From: Azolla pinnata
Lineage: Eukaryota; Streptophyta; Polypodiopsida; Salviniales; Salviniaceae
Direction of reading: 5' to 3'
NCBI GenBank assembly: GCA_037176905.1
Contig: JBBBWG010027867.1
Location: 69,277-133,276, forward strand
Length of the DNA stretch: 64,000 nucleotides
Shown: positions 31,302 through 43,430 of the stretch, piece by piece
Position numbering within the stretch: position 1 is the stretch's first letter
Layout: every line of letters begins with the position of its first letter
Position numbers and translations under genes: made by a program
The notes under the pieces: generated by a model
Databases searched by the model: none
Told to the model about the DNA's origin: nothing
What the model saw: the letters and a program-made list of their open reading frames with translations, nothing else

Positions 31302-32730
31302 TTACGTCTGTCGAAAAATACCTTAAAAGATGATAATTAGAGGAAACAGTCAAATTTTTCCTTCAAATAAGAAAGTGTACTAATAGCTTAGGTTTTAAGA
31401 ACGATCATCTCACTCATAATTTTACTGTAACAGAGAAAATTCTTTACAATTTAGAACCGCTTTGATGTTATATTAGTGAACCATCACTTCGGAAGAGCAA
31501 ATACACAGTGATCATAGACATTACAACTAGTCAGTGATTGAGCAAAGCCAACAGCCGTTTGTTCGGAAGTAGCTAACAGTTTCCAGCAAAGCTTTTTCAG
31601 ACATACAAGAAATAATACAATTCTAGTTAATTCGAAAAGTACTATACAAACGCATATTCTGTGTAGGTTTCGTTGTAAGAACCTCAGCACTCAGTTTCTT
31701 ACTCAAGTAAGTAAACTGTCTTGTACAATTGCCTTTGTTAAGGCAGGCATATTTAACGATCTCTATATTTAACTGTGTTAAGTCCATTCACTTAGAAAAA
31801 CAGATTTTATCCATAGTGGTACACTACCATGATCCGAATGGGGTTCTCAGTGGCCAATTTAATTTAAGGACTCTTTACAGCTTGCTCTCCCGGAGGAACT
31901 GATTCCGCACATAGTACCACATTTACCATCTTTTCATGCCAATCAGGGTTCAGTGTTATTCACTTCAAGAAATTTGGTGGCAATTCTCTCACTCCTTACA
32001 GAGTATTTGGCCACTGCCATGTTCCAGGAACAACTTCCTTGGGTGATTCATCCCAAAGTACGACATTCCAACATGTTTCATAACGATCTCACATCAAATT
32101 CAATAAACTTAATAGCTGAAGTTCATGTTTTCCACCGGTTCGCTTTCCTTTACATCCGCTTTATTATTTCGAGGACGAGCGACAACCAAAGGGTCAGAAT
32201 TCCCCGGAAAGGATACCGATTAGGACGTCTCAATTTCGAGCCTTTGGAGCATGCATAGAGGAACAAAAGCATAGGATTGCATCGCCTATTCTTTCAACGG
32301 AGCTTCCAGGAAGCAATCGATTCACTTCCAAAGAGGAAGCCGAATACCGACCTTGCATCTGGAGCTACCGAAAGGGGTTACAAGGGGGGAGGCGAGGAAA
32401 GGAACAGCAATCCAAGACGTAGGAACAGCAATCCAAGACGTAAGACCAAGCACGATAAATGTAAGACCGTCGTTACGAAGGCAAACCGGGAGAGGAAGGA
32501 GCTGGAACGGGGGAGAAACAAGGGAGCCGGGGAGGTCTGTGCGGACGGAGAAAGGAGAAGGGAGCTCGTACCTGATGCGGACCGACTGTTTCGAGCTCTG
32601 TCTGTGCACAGGAAGGTTTTCTTCTGCTGAAATCGCTCGCCTCGCCGACGCTTTCTTGTCGGCACAAATGAAATATAAATATCTTATGGCCCTAAACGAA
32701 GGGAAATAAAAACACGGAAGATATTTTCTC
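31302..32730. other. Zinc-finger gene upstream region, no gene identified
   Basis: Expected to hold the promoter and leader of the minus-strand zinc-finger gene. A plus-strand frame at 32277-32630 is basic and of biased composition with no homology I recognise. A 19-bp direct repeat (ggaacagcaatccaagacg) occurs at 32400 and 32422. Confidence 0.5.
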
Positions 32731-32734
32731 CCTT

Positions 32735-33290
32735 CTCCAAACCCTAACCCTAACCCTAACCCTAATTATCCTAACCCCAATCATCAACAAACCCTAACCC
32801 TAATTATCCTAACCCCAATCATCTACAAACCCTAACCCTAATTATCCTAACCCCAATCATCTACGAACCCTAACCCTAATTATCCTAACCCCAATCATCT
32901 ACAAACCCTAACCCTAACCCTAAGCCAAACCCTAACCCTAATCATCTCCAAACCATAGCCCTAATCATCTCCAAACCCTAGCCCTGATCTTCTCCACGCC
33001 CTGAACCCCGTTCATCTCCAAACCTTGGCCCTAATCTCTTAGTCGGAACCCTAATCATCTCCAAACCCTAGCCCTAATCTCTCGGTCCGAACCCTAATCA
33101 TCTCCAAACCCTAGCCCTGATCCCTTAGTCCAGACCCTAATCATCTCCAAACCCTTTTAGCCCTGATCACTCAGTCCGAACCCTAACCCCGATCATCTCC
33201 AAACTCTAGCCCCGATCCTCCGAAACCTATGCCCTAATCTCTCAATCCAAGCCCTGATCTCCAAACCTTAGTGTCAGCTCTCTAGCTTAG
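32735..33290. repeat. Degenerate telomere-like satellite (CCCTAA plus atcatct units)
   Basis: Begins with ccctaaccctaaccctaacc, 6-base CCCTAA units (TTAGGG type), then a ~38-bp higher-order unit combining accctaaccctaattatcc and taaccccaatcatct. It decays towards 33290 into aaccctagccctaatct-type units of ~35 bp. Confidence 0.9.
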
Positions 33291-34430
33291 TGTCACCCAA
33301 AATCTTAAAACAAGGTTTGAGTTTTTCTGGATGCTTCGCCCTCCATTTCACTTCTTTCACCTGAGAGACGCATAAAAGTGAAGAATTTGCTCATGACTCG
33401 CACGAAAGACTCCTCTCAGAGGACAGTAGTTCAACTCGAGCAGTAAAAAATGTTTCCAAAGAAACACCGGAGTCTCCTCCAATCTATGACAAATCTTAGA
33501 GCTATGTCTCTATCAAATGAGTGTTGAACTTCATAACTTCTTGTTCAATGTGTGGCATAGATTCCCCTAGATGCATTTTTACCGTCTCTTTTAAACACAT
33601 GCCGGGCCAGATGCGTCATCTCTATAGTTATGTACTTCATGCTCCCCACAATTCCTCAAAAGTCATGACTTGACATTCCACCCAAAGCTGGATTTCTACT
33701 TCATGAGTCACAACACCATTCACTCCAAACTGATTCTTGGGAGCTTATGAAACAACTTAAATCCAAGAACACCCGTTTTCATGCAGAGCATCCAAGTCGA
33801 GGATACAAACTTCATCACGACATAAGATACAAGTTGAGGGGGTGATAAGCACTAATCGCTCCCTTTGGAAACAGATCGAATCACAGAAATATCATTTTAG
33901 ATCGTGCTCTTCCTAATCAGAATCGAGTTACAATCTGCACTCTCCCCCGATCAAGTAATTTAGGGTTTAGGGTTGGACTGATCAAATGTCGGATCCACCA
34001 AAGAAGCCGGAGTTGATGCTCCTTGGTCACTTAGGCTCTTTCCCCCGACATGTAATTGTAATTTGCAAGCTTTGGTCTGGTTCTTAATGATGCATCTCAA
34101 GGTTTAGGTTTAGGGTCTTAAGGTTTAGCATTTAGGGATTAGGGTTTAAGGTCTTAAGGTTTAGGGTTTAGGGTTCATTAAGGCACAACCGAATGCACTC
34201 TCTCGTATTCTTATGATTAGGTTTAGCCCCTAATTGCTTTACATTCCTTACTATCTCTAATGAAGTGCTTTGACTTGTGCCCCATATCCTAAAAGGCCCT
34301 TTGTGTTGGGGCTAAGAAAGATTCCTCCTCTTTTATGAAGTGTGTAGTCAGTTACAGTCAAGAGATGGATTCTGATGATGAAGGGCTTGAATGGGTCCAG
34401 AGTTGAAATCCTTCCTTCCTCCCTCCTCTG
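33291..34430. other. No gene; scattered telomere-like motifs
   Basis: No coding potential seen. TTTAGGG-type motifs in the opposite orientation to the preceding array occur at 33960-33975 and 34098-34170 (aggtttagggtcttaaggtt and relatives). Confidence 0.55.
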
Positions 34431-34489
34431 CATCTCCAAAGCTTTTCCATAGCTGCTGCCTCTCCCCTGTTCTGCAGCAGCCTCTTTCT

Positions 34490-34800
34490 TCTTCTCCATC
34501 TCCAAGCTTTCCATAGCTGCTGCTGCCTCCCCTGTTCTGCCTCTCCATCTCCAGGCTTTCCATAGCTGCTGCTGCTGCCTCCCCTGTTCTGCCTCTCCCA
34601 TCTCCAAGCTTTCCATAGCTGCTGCTGCCTCCCCTGTTCTGCCTCTCCATCTCCAGGCTTTCCATAGCTGCTGCTGCCTCCCCTGTTCTGCCTCTCCCAT
34701 CTCCAAGCTTTTCATAGCTGCTGCTGCCTCCCCTGTTCTACCTCTCCATCTCCAAGCTTTCCATAGCTGCTGCTGCTGCTTCCCCTGTTCTGCCTCTCCC
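34490..34800. repeat. ~50-bp tandem repeat, 6-7 copies
   Basis: The anchor ccatagctgctgctg with cctcccctgttctgcctctc and ccatctccaagctt recurs every 49-53 bp (34511, 34560, 34613 and on). It runs directly into the LRR-kinase pseudogene. The minus-strand frame through it (Met-Glu-Ser-Leu-Glu-Met repeats) is a repeat artefact. Confidence 0.9.
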
Positions 34801-34811
34801 ATGACTCTCCA

Positions 34812-35388
34812 GGGGCCCCATCTCTCCTTCTCTAGCCCGCCTCTCCGCCTTCACGCACCTCAACCTCAGCTCCAACCGTCTCAGCGGTTGCATCCCTGCG
34901 CAGCTATGGCGAGCTTCGTCGCTGCAGGAGCTCGATCTGAGCTCCAACGAGCTGTCGGGAGGCAAATCGGCAACAACCTCTCTGCCATGATCTCGCTGGA
35001 GCACCTCCTGCTCCGCAACCGACAAGCTGTCGGGGCCATTGCCGCCGCAATTAGGGCAGCTCTCCCCAAGCTCAAAGGTGCTAGACCTCGGCCTCGACTC
35101 GATGAGCAGCTCCAATTTCCTGGGGATGAGCTCGCGAGCTCAGGAAGCGCCTTGCTGCTCTACCTCGCCCTCGACGACAATGCTCACGAACTCCCTCCAT
35201 TTCCTCAGTTCGAGCATAACCTTTGCTCCTCTGTATCGATCCACACTCCGCCTGCAAGGCCCACCATGCTCAAGCTCCTCCATGTGGCCTTTCTGTGCAC
35301 CGATGAGGACCCTTTCCGGCGGCCCTCCATGCTTCGCGTGCTGCATATACTCAAAGACCACTGGTGCATTCGCCCTGTGCATCTCTAG
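34812..35388 (+). pseudogene. Decayed LRR receptor-like kinase fragment
   Basis: Plus-strand LRR units can be read only by changing frames: FTHLNLSSNRLSGCIPAQL and SSLQELDLSSNELSG in one frame, then IGNNLSAMISLEHLLLRN in another, then KLSGPLPPQLGQLS back in the first. A stop (34987-34989) interrupts the first frame. After about 70 codons of unrecognisable sequence comes the end of a kinase C-lobe, LLHVAFLCTDEDPFRRPSM, at 35270-35330. The transmembrane segment and the rest of the kinase domain are missing. The fragment is therefore an internally deleted, frameshifted LRR-RLK relic. The remnant up to about 35650 may include its 3' end. Confidence 0.8.
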
Positions 35389-36114
35389 CACCACAGGTGG
35401 CCTCTCATCATCGTCCACCACATCCACATCATCAAAATCAATGCGTAGCTTCGACGGAGATCATCCATCCATTGCAGGATCTTGCACTTCCCCGCCAGCG
35501 CAGCAAGCGTTGAACACAGATGGAATATGCATTCAGTTCAATGCAGGAGCTTGTTGTGAATCACAGCTGGAAACAATGGAACTTGTGCTGAGATACCCTA
35601 GCTCTGATGCTTTAGAAAGCCCACAAAACCAAAATCTTCCAAGCAGACATTGATTGCAGTACATCACCCATTATTACACCATGCCATCCTGTTGTCATAC
35701 ATGACCTTGCCGATTTTGTGCATGCCAGCATTGGATCCTGGTGGTGCTTCTTTCCAGCCAACCTTGTAAATAGAGCACAGGTTATTATTACCCACTGCTA
35801 TCATCGTATAACACTATGTACCCCAGACGAGGTTTGCATTCAAAGAGGTTCCAGCAAAAAGATCAGGAGCGTGCATTTCAATATACAAACGCACCAATGA
35901 GGCATTTGTTCTGTGCATCGATCCATAACAAATACCATTTCTCGATAATGGCTTCTCTTAGAAACATCTACCCAGTACGTATGCCATCAAGGCCTGGCCG
36001 CAACTTACCATCCAGAAATCCAATTTTATTGCACGATGGATGGAAATCCGGCTACTAGCTCTATTTCTTTCAACATGTTCGACTACTGTACAGAGGCTGG
36101 TTCTGTGTTCTTCT
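35389..36114. other. Pseudogene 3' flank and NEK 3' flank
   Basis: A frame reaches 35653 but has no recognisable domain. The remainder is AT-rich and likely 3' flank of the minus-strand NEK gene. Confidence 0.45.
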
Positions 36115-39100
36115 TTAACAAATCCTCATGTTTGCAGTTGTTGCATTGTGCTGAATATCTTCGTGTGGTGCCATCATGGCTCTCAGGCTCTTGGTGAGCC
36201 AGATGGCAGTTTCACGTGGTGAAGTTTCGCCACGACCGAACGGTTTTAGGACTACTGCTAACTCATCAAACCTCTGTTGCTGAAGTAGCTCAGCACTGAG
36301 CTCCAAAAGGCCTTCTAGAGCTTCTGCCCTTTGATGATCCGAATTTGGATCGAGCCCTCTAGGAACATGGACGGAATTATTACTGTTGTTACGAGATGGA
36401 TCATCCAGCTTTTTGCTTAATTGACGAATGCTACATTTCATATCTCGTCCTCTGCCGTGTTGCATGTTTCTAGTTTCTCGACATGGATCAGCTGAGTAAA
36501 GACAACCATAGGCAGAATCAGCCATGGTACTTGCATTACTTGTGGGGAAGGAGTATGTATCCATCTCTGACCTAACCAGATCACTGAAGTTCATGTCTTG
36601 CCTTGTACTGACGACACCATTGGCCTCATCATCATGATCCATCCCGATTCTGAATGTGCTATGTCGTATCACATGTACAACATCTTTGTATCCTGGTCTC
36701 CCAACCTTATCATGCTTTAAAATTGAGGCAGATGTTTTTTCACGGCTTTGGCCCCTGAGATCCACACAAGAACTTTGCCGAGGTTTCGACAAAATCTTCC
36801 CGTTTGGCAGCTGATTGTCCTTTTGTCTATACGAGCCCTCTTTGGCCAAGGCTTGCCGAAACTTTATAACAGCCTCTTCTAAAGTTTCGTTCCTTTCATA
36901 TTTATGGTGCTCTGTTATGCTATCATCATCACTGGATAGAGAGAATTGTGGTATGAAATCCAACCTGGGCGAATTCACAGAAACATCTGGAGATATGTTT
37001 GATTCTTCTCGAAGAGGTCCGCTCTTAGACCACCTGGGTTTTGTTGTTGTGTCCAATACCTTTTCACCTTTACCATGCTGTACAGCACTTCCTCTGGTCG
37101 CGCCCAATCCTGAAGTTTATGAAAACTGTTGTATAAGGTTTGCAAACATTGTATAATAAACCATTTTTTGTTTGAAAACCTGAGGATTACCTGCTGCCAT
37201 GACATTTCCATTCTTAATAGAATTGGCACTGCTTCTAGATGGAAGGGGAAATGAGGATCTTGGTTTGCTTCCAGGCAAACCTGCCCTTTGATGGTTAACA
37301 TGTGAATGGCCAACAAGCTCATTCTTTGAACCTGGCAATGCATCCTTGTGTTGAAACTGTAACAAGCATCAGTAGATCCAAATAAGTAGTAGCAGATAAT
37401 CGAGGACACTAATTCGAATATATATGTAGTCTTATATTCTCTGGAATTTCAAACTTAGCCGAAACAAAAGAACAGGATGACCAAACAGATTTTAGATAAA
37501 TAATAGAGAGTAAACTACTGTTCACATAAAACACACTATTAATACGTGACACAAGTCTCAAAACTTCTTGCCAAATAGCTGTCTTCCCGACTAGAGGGGA
37601 TGAAATGGTGATCGGAATATTATGTGGATGCAGCAAGAAAGATAGCCTCTGTTTTTGTCCGTTTTTTGAGACTTCAAGGGTTCAACTAGTAGGAAATTTA
37701 AAAAATTTCTGTCTAAATTACTAGGAAACAGCTTTTAAGAGGTGTTTTATGGCATAGTCAGAAATGAGTTACCACAAACTCAGGGTACTTGACATGAGCT
37801 TAATTCAGATGCACTGGGCACTAGAAACAATCTTAGACAACAGCTAATAAAATAATCTGGAAATGTCTCTAATACTTTTCCATCAAACATTAAATCTAGC
37901 TTACTAAGACCATATGCTTAACAAAGTTCTTACCAATTGTCTGTCTTGTTGCAATCTCCTCACAGACATAGGCTTTGATCCAGAAGTTCCAATGATCTTG
38001 TTTGAAGTTCTAGAGTCCATCTTTGTTGAAATCCCTTTAGTGACATGTCTAGATGTAGCTGGACCAGTCCTTGTCTCCACATTCTTATAACGGCCATCAT
38101 AGTTCTCCATTTTATTGGCGAAATCCAAACCTTTTTGGTCTAGCCTATCCATCCATGCTGTGCGGTTAAGATCACTAGTGGCATTCGTTGAGAGAATAAA
38201 ACTGGAAGATTGTGACACATGTTTTTCATCGTGGAACAGAGGCCAATCACAGGGTTCAATACCATTCAAATCAACTTCAAACGTGTTTGTTTCTGCCATT
38301 GCCATCCTTGCAGAGCCATACCCATACCTTCCAGTACTTCTCCTGGTCATACTACTAATAGGACTACTGTAAATGCTTTCGTCCACCATATCATCATCTA
38401 TTTCAAAATCGTGAATAGATCTGCAACCTAGTCTATTATGCAGACTAGCACACAATTGAAACTTGGCTACGAGGGATTGAATGTATGAGTGCTTGAGCAA
38501 TTCAGTGGCCTGTCACAGAACATTAAGGTTATAGCAAAACCTTAAGAAGACGACATCATCAGTTGTTGGCAAGCAACTTACAGTTGGCCGATGCTCTGGA
38601 TTCTTCCTTAACATGCTTTTGATTATTCCCTTTCTGCACAAAGTGACAGAATCAGGCCACACTAAGAAACATCTTCTCACCTAAGAGAACTATACACAGA
38701 TTATTGTAGCACAAAACAATAAGGTATCAATTCTACACCTTTCTGACAACTTACAGAGGTGCAGAGTAGGTTGTAGGTAAAGCACTGAAAATGCATTTGT
38801 TAATTTTGTTGATCAGCCCTTGCATGTCCTGCACGTTTTCAGTTTCATAAAAAACTCAGCAGCATGCATAAGCTTGAAGCACCAGAAATTCTGGTCTTAC
38901 TAAAACTTACAATTTATATCACATTTACAAAAAGGACTCATAAAATGAACTTACAAAAGCTTTGAAGGCAGGCTTGTGTGCAGCCATCTCATACATACAA
39001 CAACCTATTCAATACACTATGTCAGTAAGCCACTCAACAGCAAAAATGGACATATGAGCCATCTAGATGCTAAAAAACTAACCCAGAGACCATATGTCGG

Positions 39101-40474
39101 ATTTAAAACCATATGGGATATCTGCGAGGAGCTCTGGACACATGTAATTGGGTGTCCCAACAACCTGAACACATAGAGCCAAAGAAGGATTTACAACCCC
39201 AAATAGATGATGAACAACAAACGAAACTATGGTTCCAGGGCACTTACTGATGAAGTGAGATCATCTTCTTTCATCATTTTTGCGAGACCAAAATCTCCTG
39301 TAAACCAAAAGTTTCATGAATGCATAAAATTTGTTATGCAAGGTTTACAGGCTTAACATCAGGATTCTGAAACAACTTCAGGTTTTTCCATTGGTTACAT
39401 TGATTTGCATATTATCTTACCTAGCCTGATATCTTGGTCCTTAGTTAAGAATATGTTTGAACACTGCAATTGAAGGTTCCACAATAGTTAGATTTACATC
39501 GAAGAAAGGAATTTTACCAGATGAACGATAGCATGTAGTAATGCCCACCTTGAGATCACGATGGAGAATGTGGTTGGAATGAAGATATTCCACAGCCAAT
39601 AGCAACTGAACTAACCACTTGCAAAGTTTCTATACAGTGACAAAGAAAGGAACCAAAAAAGTTTATGTTAAAGACATATTCCACTTCGGCGATTGTTAAT
39701 GCATTCAACAGAAAAAGTGTGCAAACCTCTTCTGGGAAGTGAACTCCATTAGATTTTCGAATCAAATCAGCCCTGCATACAAGGAGTATTCAGAATATGA
39801 TCGATCTCCTTGCATGGGCAATAGCGTACCAGTAATTGAAAATGAGCAACTTACATGTCACCACCCTCACAATAGGATAAGATAATGCAGACATAACAGC
39901 CCTGCAGGCAATAACACAAATAAAATAAAATATACAATCGGCATCAAAATTAAGGATGAGGTTTAGCTCAAAAAGTCAATGCTATCATAGGATCACAATC
40001 ATTTGGAGCTGTAATTCTCTTGCCTTCTCTACCCAAGATTCTTTGTATTTGACAACGTAAGGATGTGACACTTTAGAAATCAATGCCATCTGCAAGAAGA
40101 GGAGGCAATTTAATGGAAACGTATGCAATGATGACAGAAACACATGATCAATCCAAATAAATCACAGAAAGACTTGAATCTCACCTCTTGATGTGCCGAC
40201 CTCCTGCATCTATCAGTCTGTCTTGCCAGCCTGATTTTCTTTAACACGTACCTGGTTCAAGGTTCAAACATTACAAATCATCCGAAAGTTTACTCTTTTC
40301 TATGGTCTCGGGTTATAATTATGCATAAACTTTTGAGGAAACTTTAACCGCGATGGAACCTTACTTCTTCTTCTCTTGCTTGTGGTAGACGAGAATCGCA
40401 GAGCCAAATGCTCCTTTACCGATCTGTTCCATGATTTCATATTGGTCCATTTTGGATGATGTGAGTTCTTTCAT
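36115..40474 (-). CDS. NEK: NIMA-related Ser/Thr kinase (NEK5/NEK6 type)
   Basis: NIMA-related kinase; plant NEK6-type members act on cortical microtubules and directional cell growth. Fifteen exons: 40365-40474, 40185-40251, 40024-40089, 39855-39901, 39727-39772, 39549-39629, 39421-39463, 39248-39297, 39083-39164, 38955-39004, 38755-38828, 38582-38633, 37934-38509, 37191-37356, 36115-37109; 834 aa, phases consistent. Kinase domain ~9-265: G-loop IGKGAFGSA (18-26), YVLKKI (K41), HRDLK (D137), GDFGLAK (D155), [19 protein letters not shown]. The long tail ends with [20 protein letters not shown] and [14 protein letters not shown], the signature of plant NEK4/5/6. The Met at 40450 (MDQYEIMEQ) is an alternative start. 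Intron 3 begins AAG|GC rather than GT. Confidence 0.95.
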
Positions 40475-42830
40475 GACGGGAATGACCAGTAGAATTGCAG
40501 AATGTTTCTGTAATTTATCCGGTTCTCTCCAAGGTATTCCTCTGTGATTTTTGAGGAGCTCAAGACACAGATTTCATTCAACACGGAGTAGCTTTCAAGC
40601 CAGATATTTCAATAAACAGTGACTTACTGGCAGAGACCGGACAAGATGCTTAGGGAGGGATGGAATTGATGCAGAAGATTACGAGCAGATGAACAGTTAG
40701 ATGATTGAAGAAGAGTGGAGAAGACAGATCTGGAAGGAGCAAGCTAGGAAGGAAATCCCGCAGGGAAGATGTTAGAGCAGGAAGAAGAAATTCGTTGGAA
40801 AACCTTGGGCGAGCTGAGGGAAAAGAGAGAGAGAAAGAAAGAAAACGATAGCGAGAAAGGAAGAAAGAGAGAAAGGATTGGAGAATCGAGGGAAAGGATC
40901 TAATTAGCCTGCAATCCTGGGAAGCAGAGAAGGTAAAGCCATTGATGCAGTGAGAAAAGAAGAGTTAAAGCTTTTGTTTAGTAGGTCGCAGGTCAAAAGT
41001 CTGTCAGTTCCTGTCGAGCTCAGTTTGAAGGAATAAAGAAAGTATCAGCATCAGACAAACAGAGAGAAGGTAAAAGAGAAGGAAGGGTTCAGCAGTTCTG
41101 CAGAGATGATGACGACGACGACGACGACGAGGATTATCAGCTCGCCTAACAGTATAATCAGAGACAGACTAAGAAGACAGTTTTTGAGGAAATATTAGGC
41201 AGACATCAAGATTGCAGCAGAAAATTCAAGAGGAAACTGTGGCTAACGGAAGAAGAGAAAGGTTGTAATCCTTCCAGCAATGTAGCATCAGATGAATGAA
41301 AGATTTGGATGGTTGGAATCCTTCCAAGATGAGATCAATGCTGCTGAGCGAGTAAAGCGGAGAAGGTCCAGTATTAGGGTTTCAAGGAATCGAAGATCAA
41401 CAGCTCAAGTAGTTAGTACATTGGAGATGATACAATGGATGAGAAGAAGAGGGAACGTGATTTGACACGAGCAAGAAGCAACAATGATGGTGAAATGGTG
41501 AACAGAATCTAAGAGATCAAGATGAAAAAGAAAGGCTGGGGCAGGCAGAAGAGGTTTCAGCAAGAACTATACTGTGAGGTCTGCAGAGATTGTTGCAGAA
41601 GCCATGGTAGCACCGGAATACAGCAGTGAAAAATGGACTGTTTTCTACAGAGATAACTGCATAAGAAAGATGAACAGCGAACGCTGAGCAGAACTGTGGA
41701 AAGATGGAGCAAGAACGAAATTATGGAGAAGGATTGGTGCACAGACCAGACAGAGAATGAAGAAGAGAGGAAACAGTACAGTATGGCGCCGTCAGAACCC
41801 CTAAATTATCTGCGATACAGTGAATCCAAGCTATGGATTTCAACCAAGATGACGGGGCTGATGAAGCAAACCCTTTTGACAGGTTGATATCTAGTCTCTG
41901 TCTGGCTTGCTGTACGTACATAGACGACGAAAGAAGAAGACGACGACGACGACGACGACGATGATGATGAATCAATGAACGAAAGCTTTTTCTTTCTTCT
42001 GACAAGAAAAGCTATGGTGAAAAAGAAACCATGGAGATCGGACAGTAAGAGAAAACACGTACGTCGCTTGCATCACTGCGATCCTTCGTTTTCAGCTTCT
42101 TGATTGCAAACGGAACAAGAAGCAGAAAGAAGCTTTCACAACGCGCCAGCAGCCAGCTATGGCGATGGAGATATAAGGGAGAAAGCGATCGGAATAATGA
42201 ATGACAGCCTTCCCCTTTCCTGCTGCTGCTTTCCACAGACAATTCATCTACGCCGCCATGGCAACGGAAAGAAAGATTCGAGCTTCAGGTCTGCGGGTAA
42301 TCCGAGTGCCAAAACGACATCTGAGCGGAGAGAGCCAGAAGCAGTGGATAGATCATCGAATAGATCGGCAGGAAACGCCGCTGAATAGCTCACACTGCTC
42401 CGGCCATGGAGAGAGAGAGAGGGAGAGCCTCGTCCCGATGACGAAAACCCTAAACCTTGTGTGCCACGCAGACAGAACCTGATCATGCTGGTCCCAGACG
42501 CTTGCTTGCTTCCCACGGGGTGGAGGCCTTCTCCGACCGTCGGAAACCCTAATCTTTGGCGCAGGACGGGGGTGTGAGGATCTGTTGTAAGCGACGGACC
42601 GGCGCGATGCGAACCCTAATCTTTGAAGCAGGCTCCTGCAGTGGAGGAGCGTTCTCGTCCTGCGTCCTGGAAACCCTAACCTCGCGGAGGAGAAGGTCAT
42701 TCTTCCCTGTCTGCAGGAAAACCCTAACCCTAATCTGCAGGAAAACCCTAACCCTAATCCTGTGTCGCCTTGTCTGCAGGTTTCTGGTGAAGGCGGAGGA
42801 GAAGGGGGCAAAAACGTAAATTCCAAGAAC
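40475..42830. other. NEK upstream region, GA-rich, no gene identified
   Basis: Purine-rich DNA on the plus strand (aagaaagaaag, gacgacgacgacgacg at 41110 and 41940-41965, gagagagaga at 42410) that may include a long NEK leader. Short CCCTAA clusters lie at 42540-42770, where aaaaccctaaccctaatc is repeated twice. No protein match. Confidence 0.5.
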
Positions 42831-42834
42831 TTTG

Positions 42835-43430
42835 ATGTATGCATGCAAGGCATGGATGTGCATGGATGCATGCGCGGCATGGATGTGCATGGATGCATGC
42901 GAGGCATGGATGTGTATGGATGCATGCGCGGCATGGATGCACCACATCATATATGCATGGATGTCTGTATGCTTGCATGGACACATGTGTAGATGGATGT
43001 GTTCATTGGTTTGCATGCATGCACGTGTGTGTGCGGAATGCATGCATGCACGTGTCGTGTGCATGCATGCATGCATGCGTGCGCATGCATGCTTCGGATG
43101 TTCGTATGGATGCATGCATGCATGGGCGTAGTATGTATGGGTGTCTGCATGGATGTCAACGCGCGTGGATGTATGTTGACAGCGTGCATAGATATTCATG
43201 TGTGCAAACATGTATGCATGTCTATATGCATGCATTACATGTATGTATGCATGTCTGGATGCATGCATAGATATATGTATGCATGTTTGTATGCATGCAT
43301 AGATATATGTATGCATGTATGTATGCATGTCTGGATGCATGCATTACATGTATGTATGCATGTCTGTATGCATGCATAGATATATGTATGCATGTCTGTA
43401 TGCATGCATAGATATATGTATGCATGCCAT
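42835..43430. repeat. ATGCATGC-rich minisatellite
   Basis: Two blocks: 42835-42960 with a ~30-bp unit (gcatggatgtgcatggatgc) in four copies, then 42960-43430 made of gtatgcatgtctggatgcat and catagatatatgtatgcatg units. It is almost entirely self-complementary ATGCAT motifs with alternating purine-pyrimidine steps. Long frames on both strands (Met/His/Cys-rich) are artefacts of this composition. Confidence 0.9.

Noticed and set aside
32277-32709. Basic plus-strand frames of 117-118 codons
   Set aside because: Overlapping frames on both strands, local 19-bp repeat, no homology; likely leader or promoter of the zinc-finger gene.
34257-34802. 181-codon minus-strand repeat protein
   Set aside because: The frame is the complement of the ~50-bp tandem array; the only meaningful coding relic nearby is the plus-strand LRR-kinase fragment.
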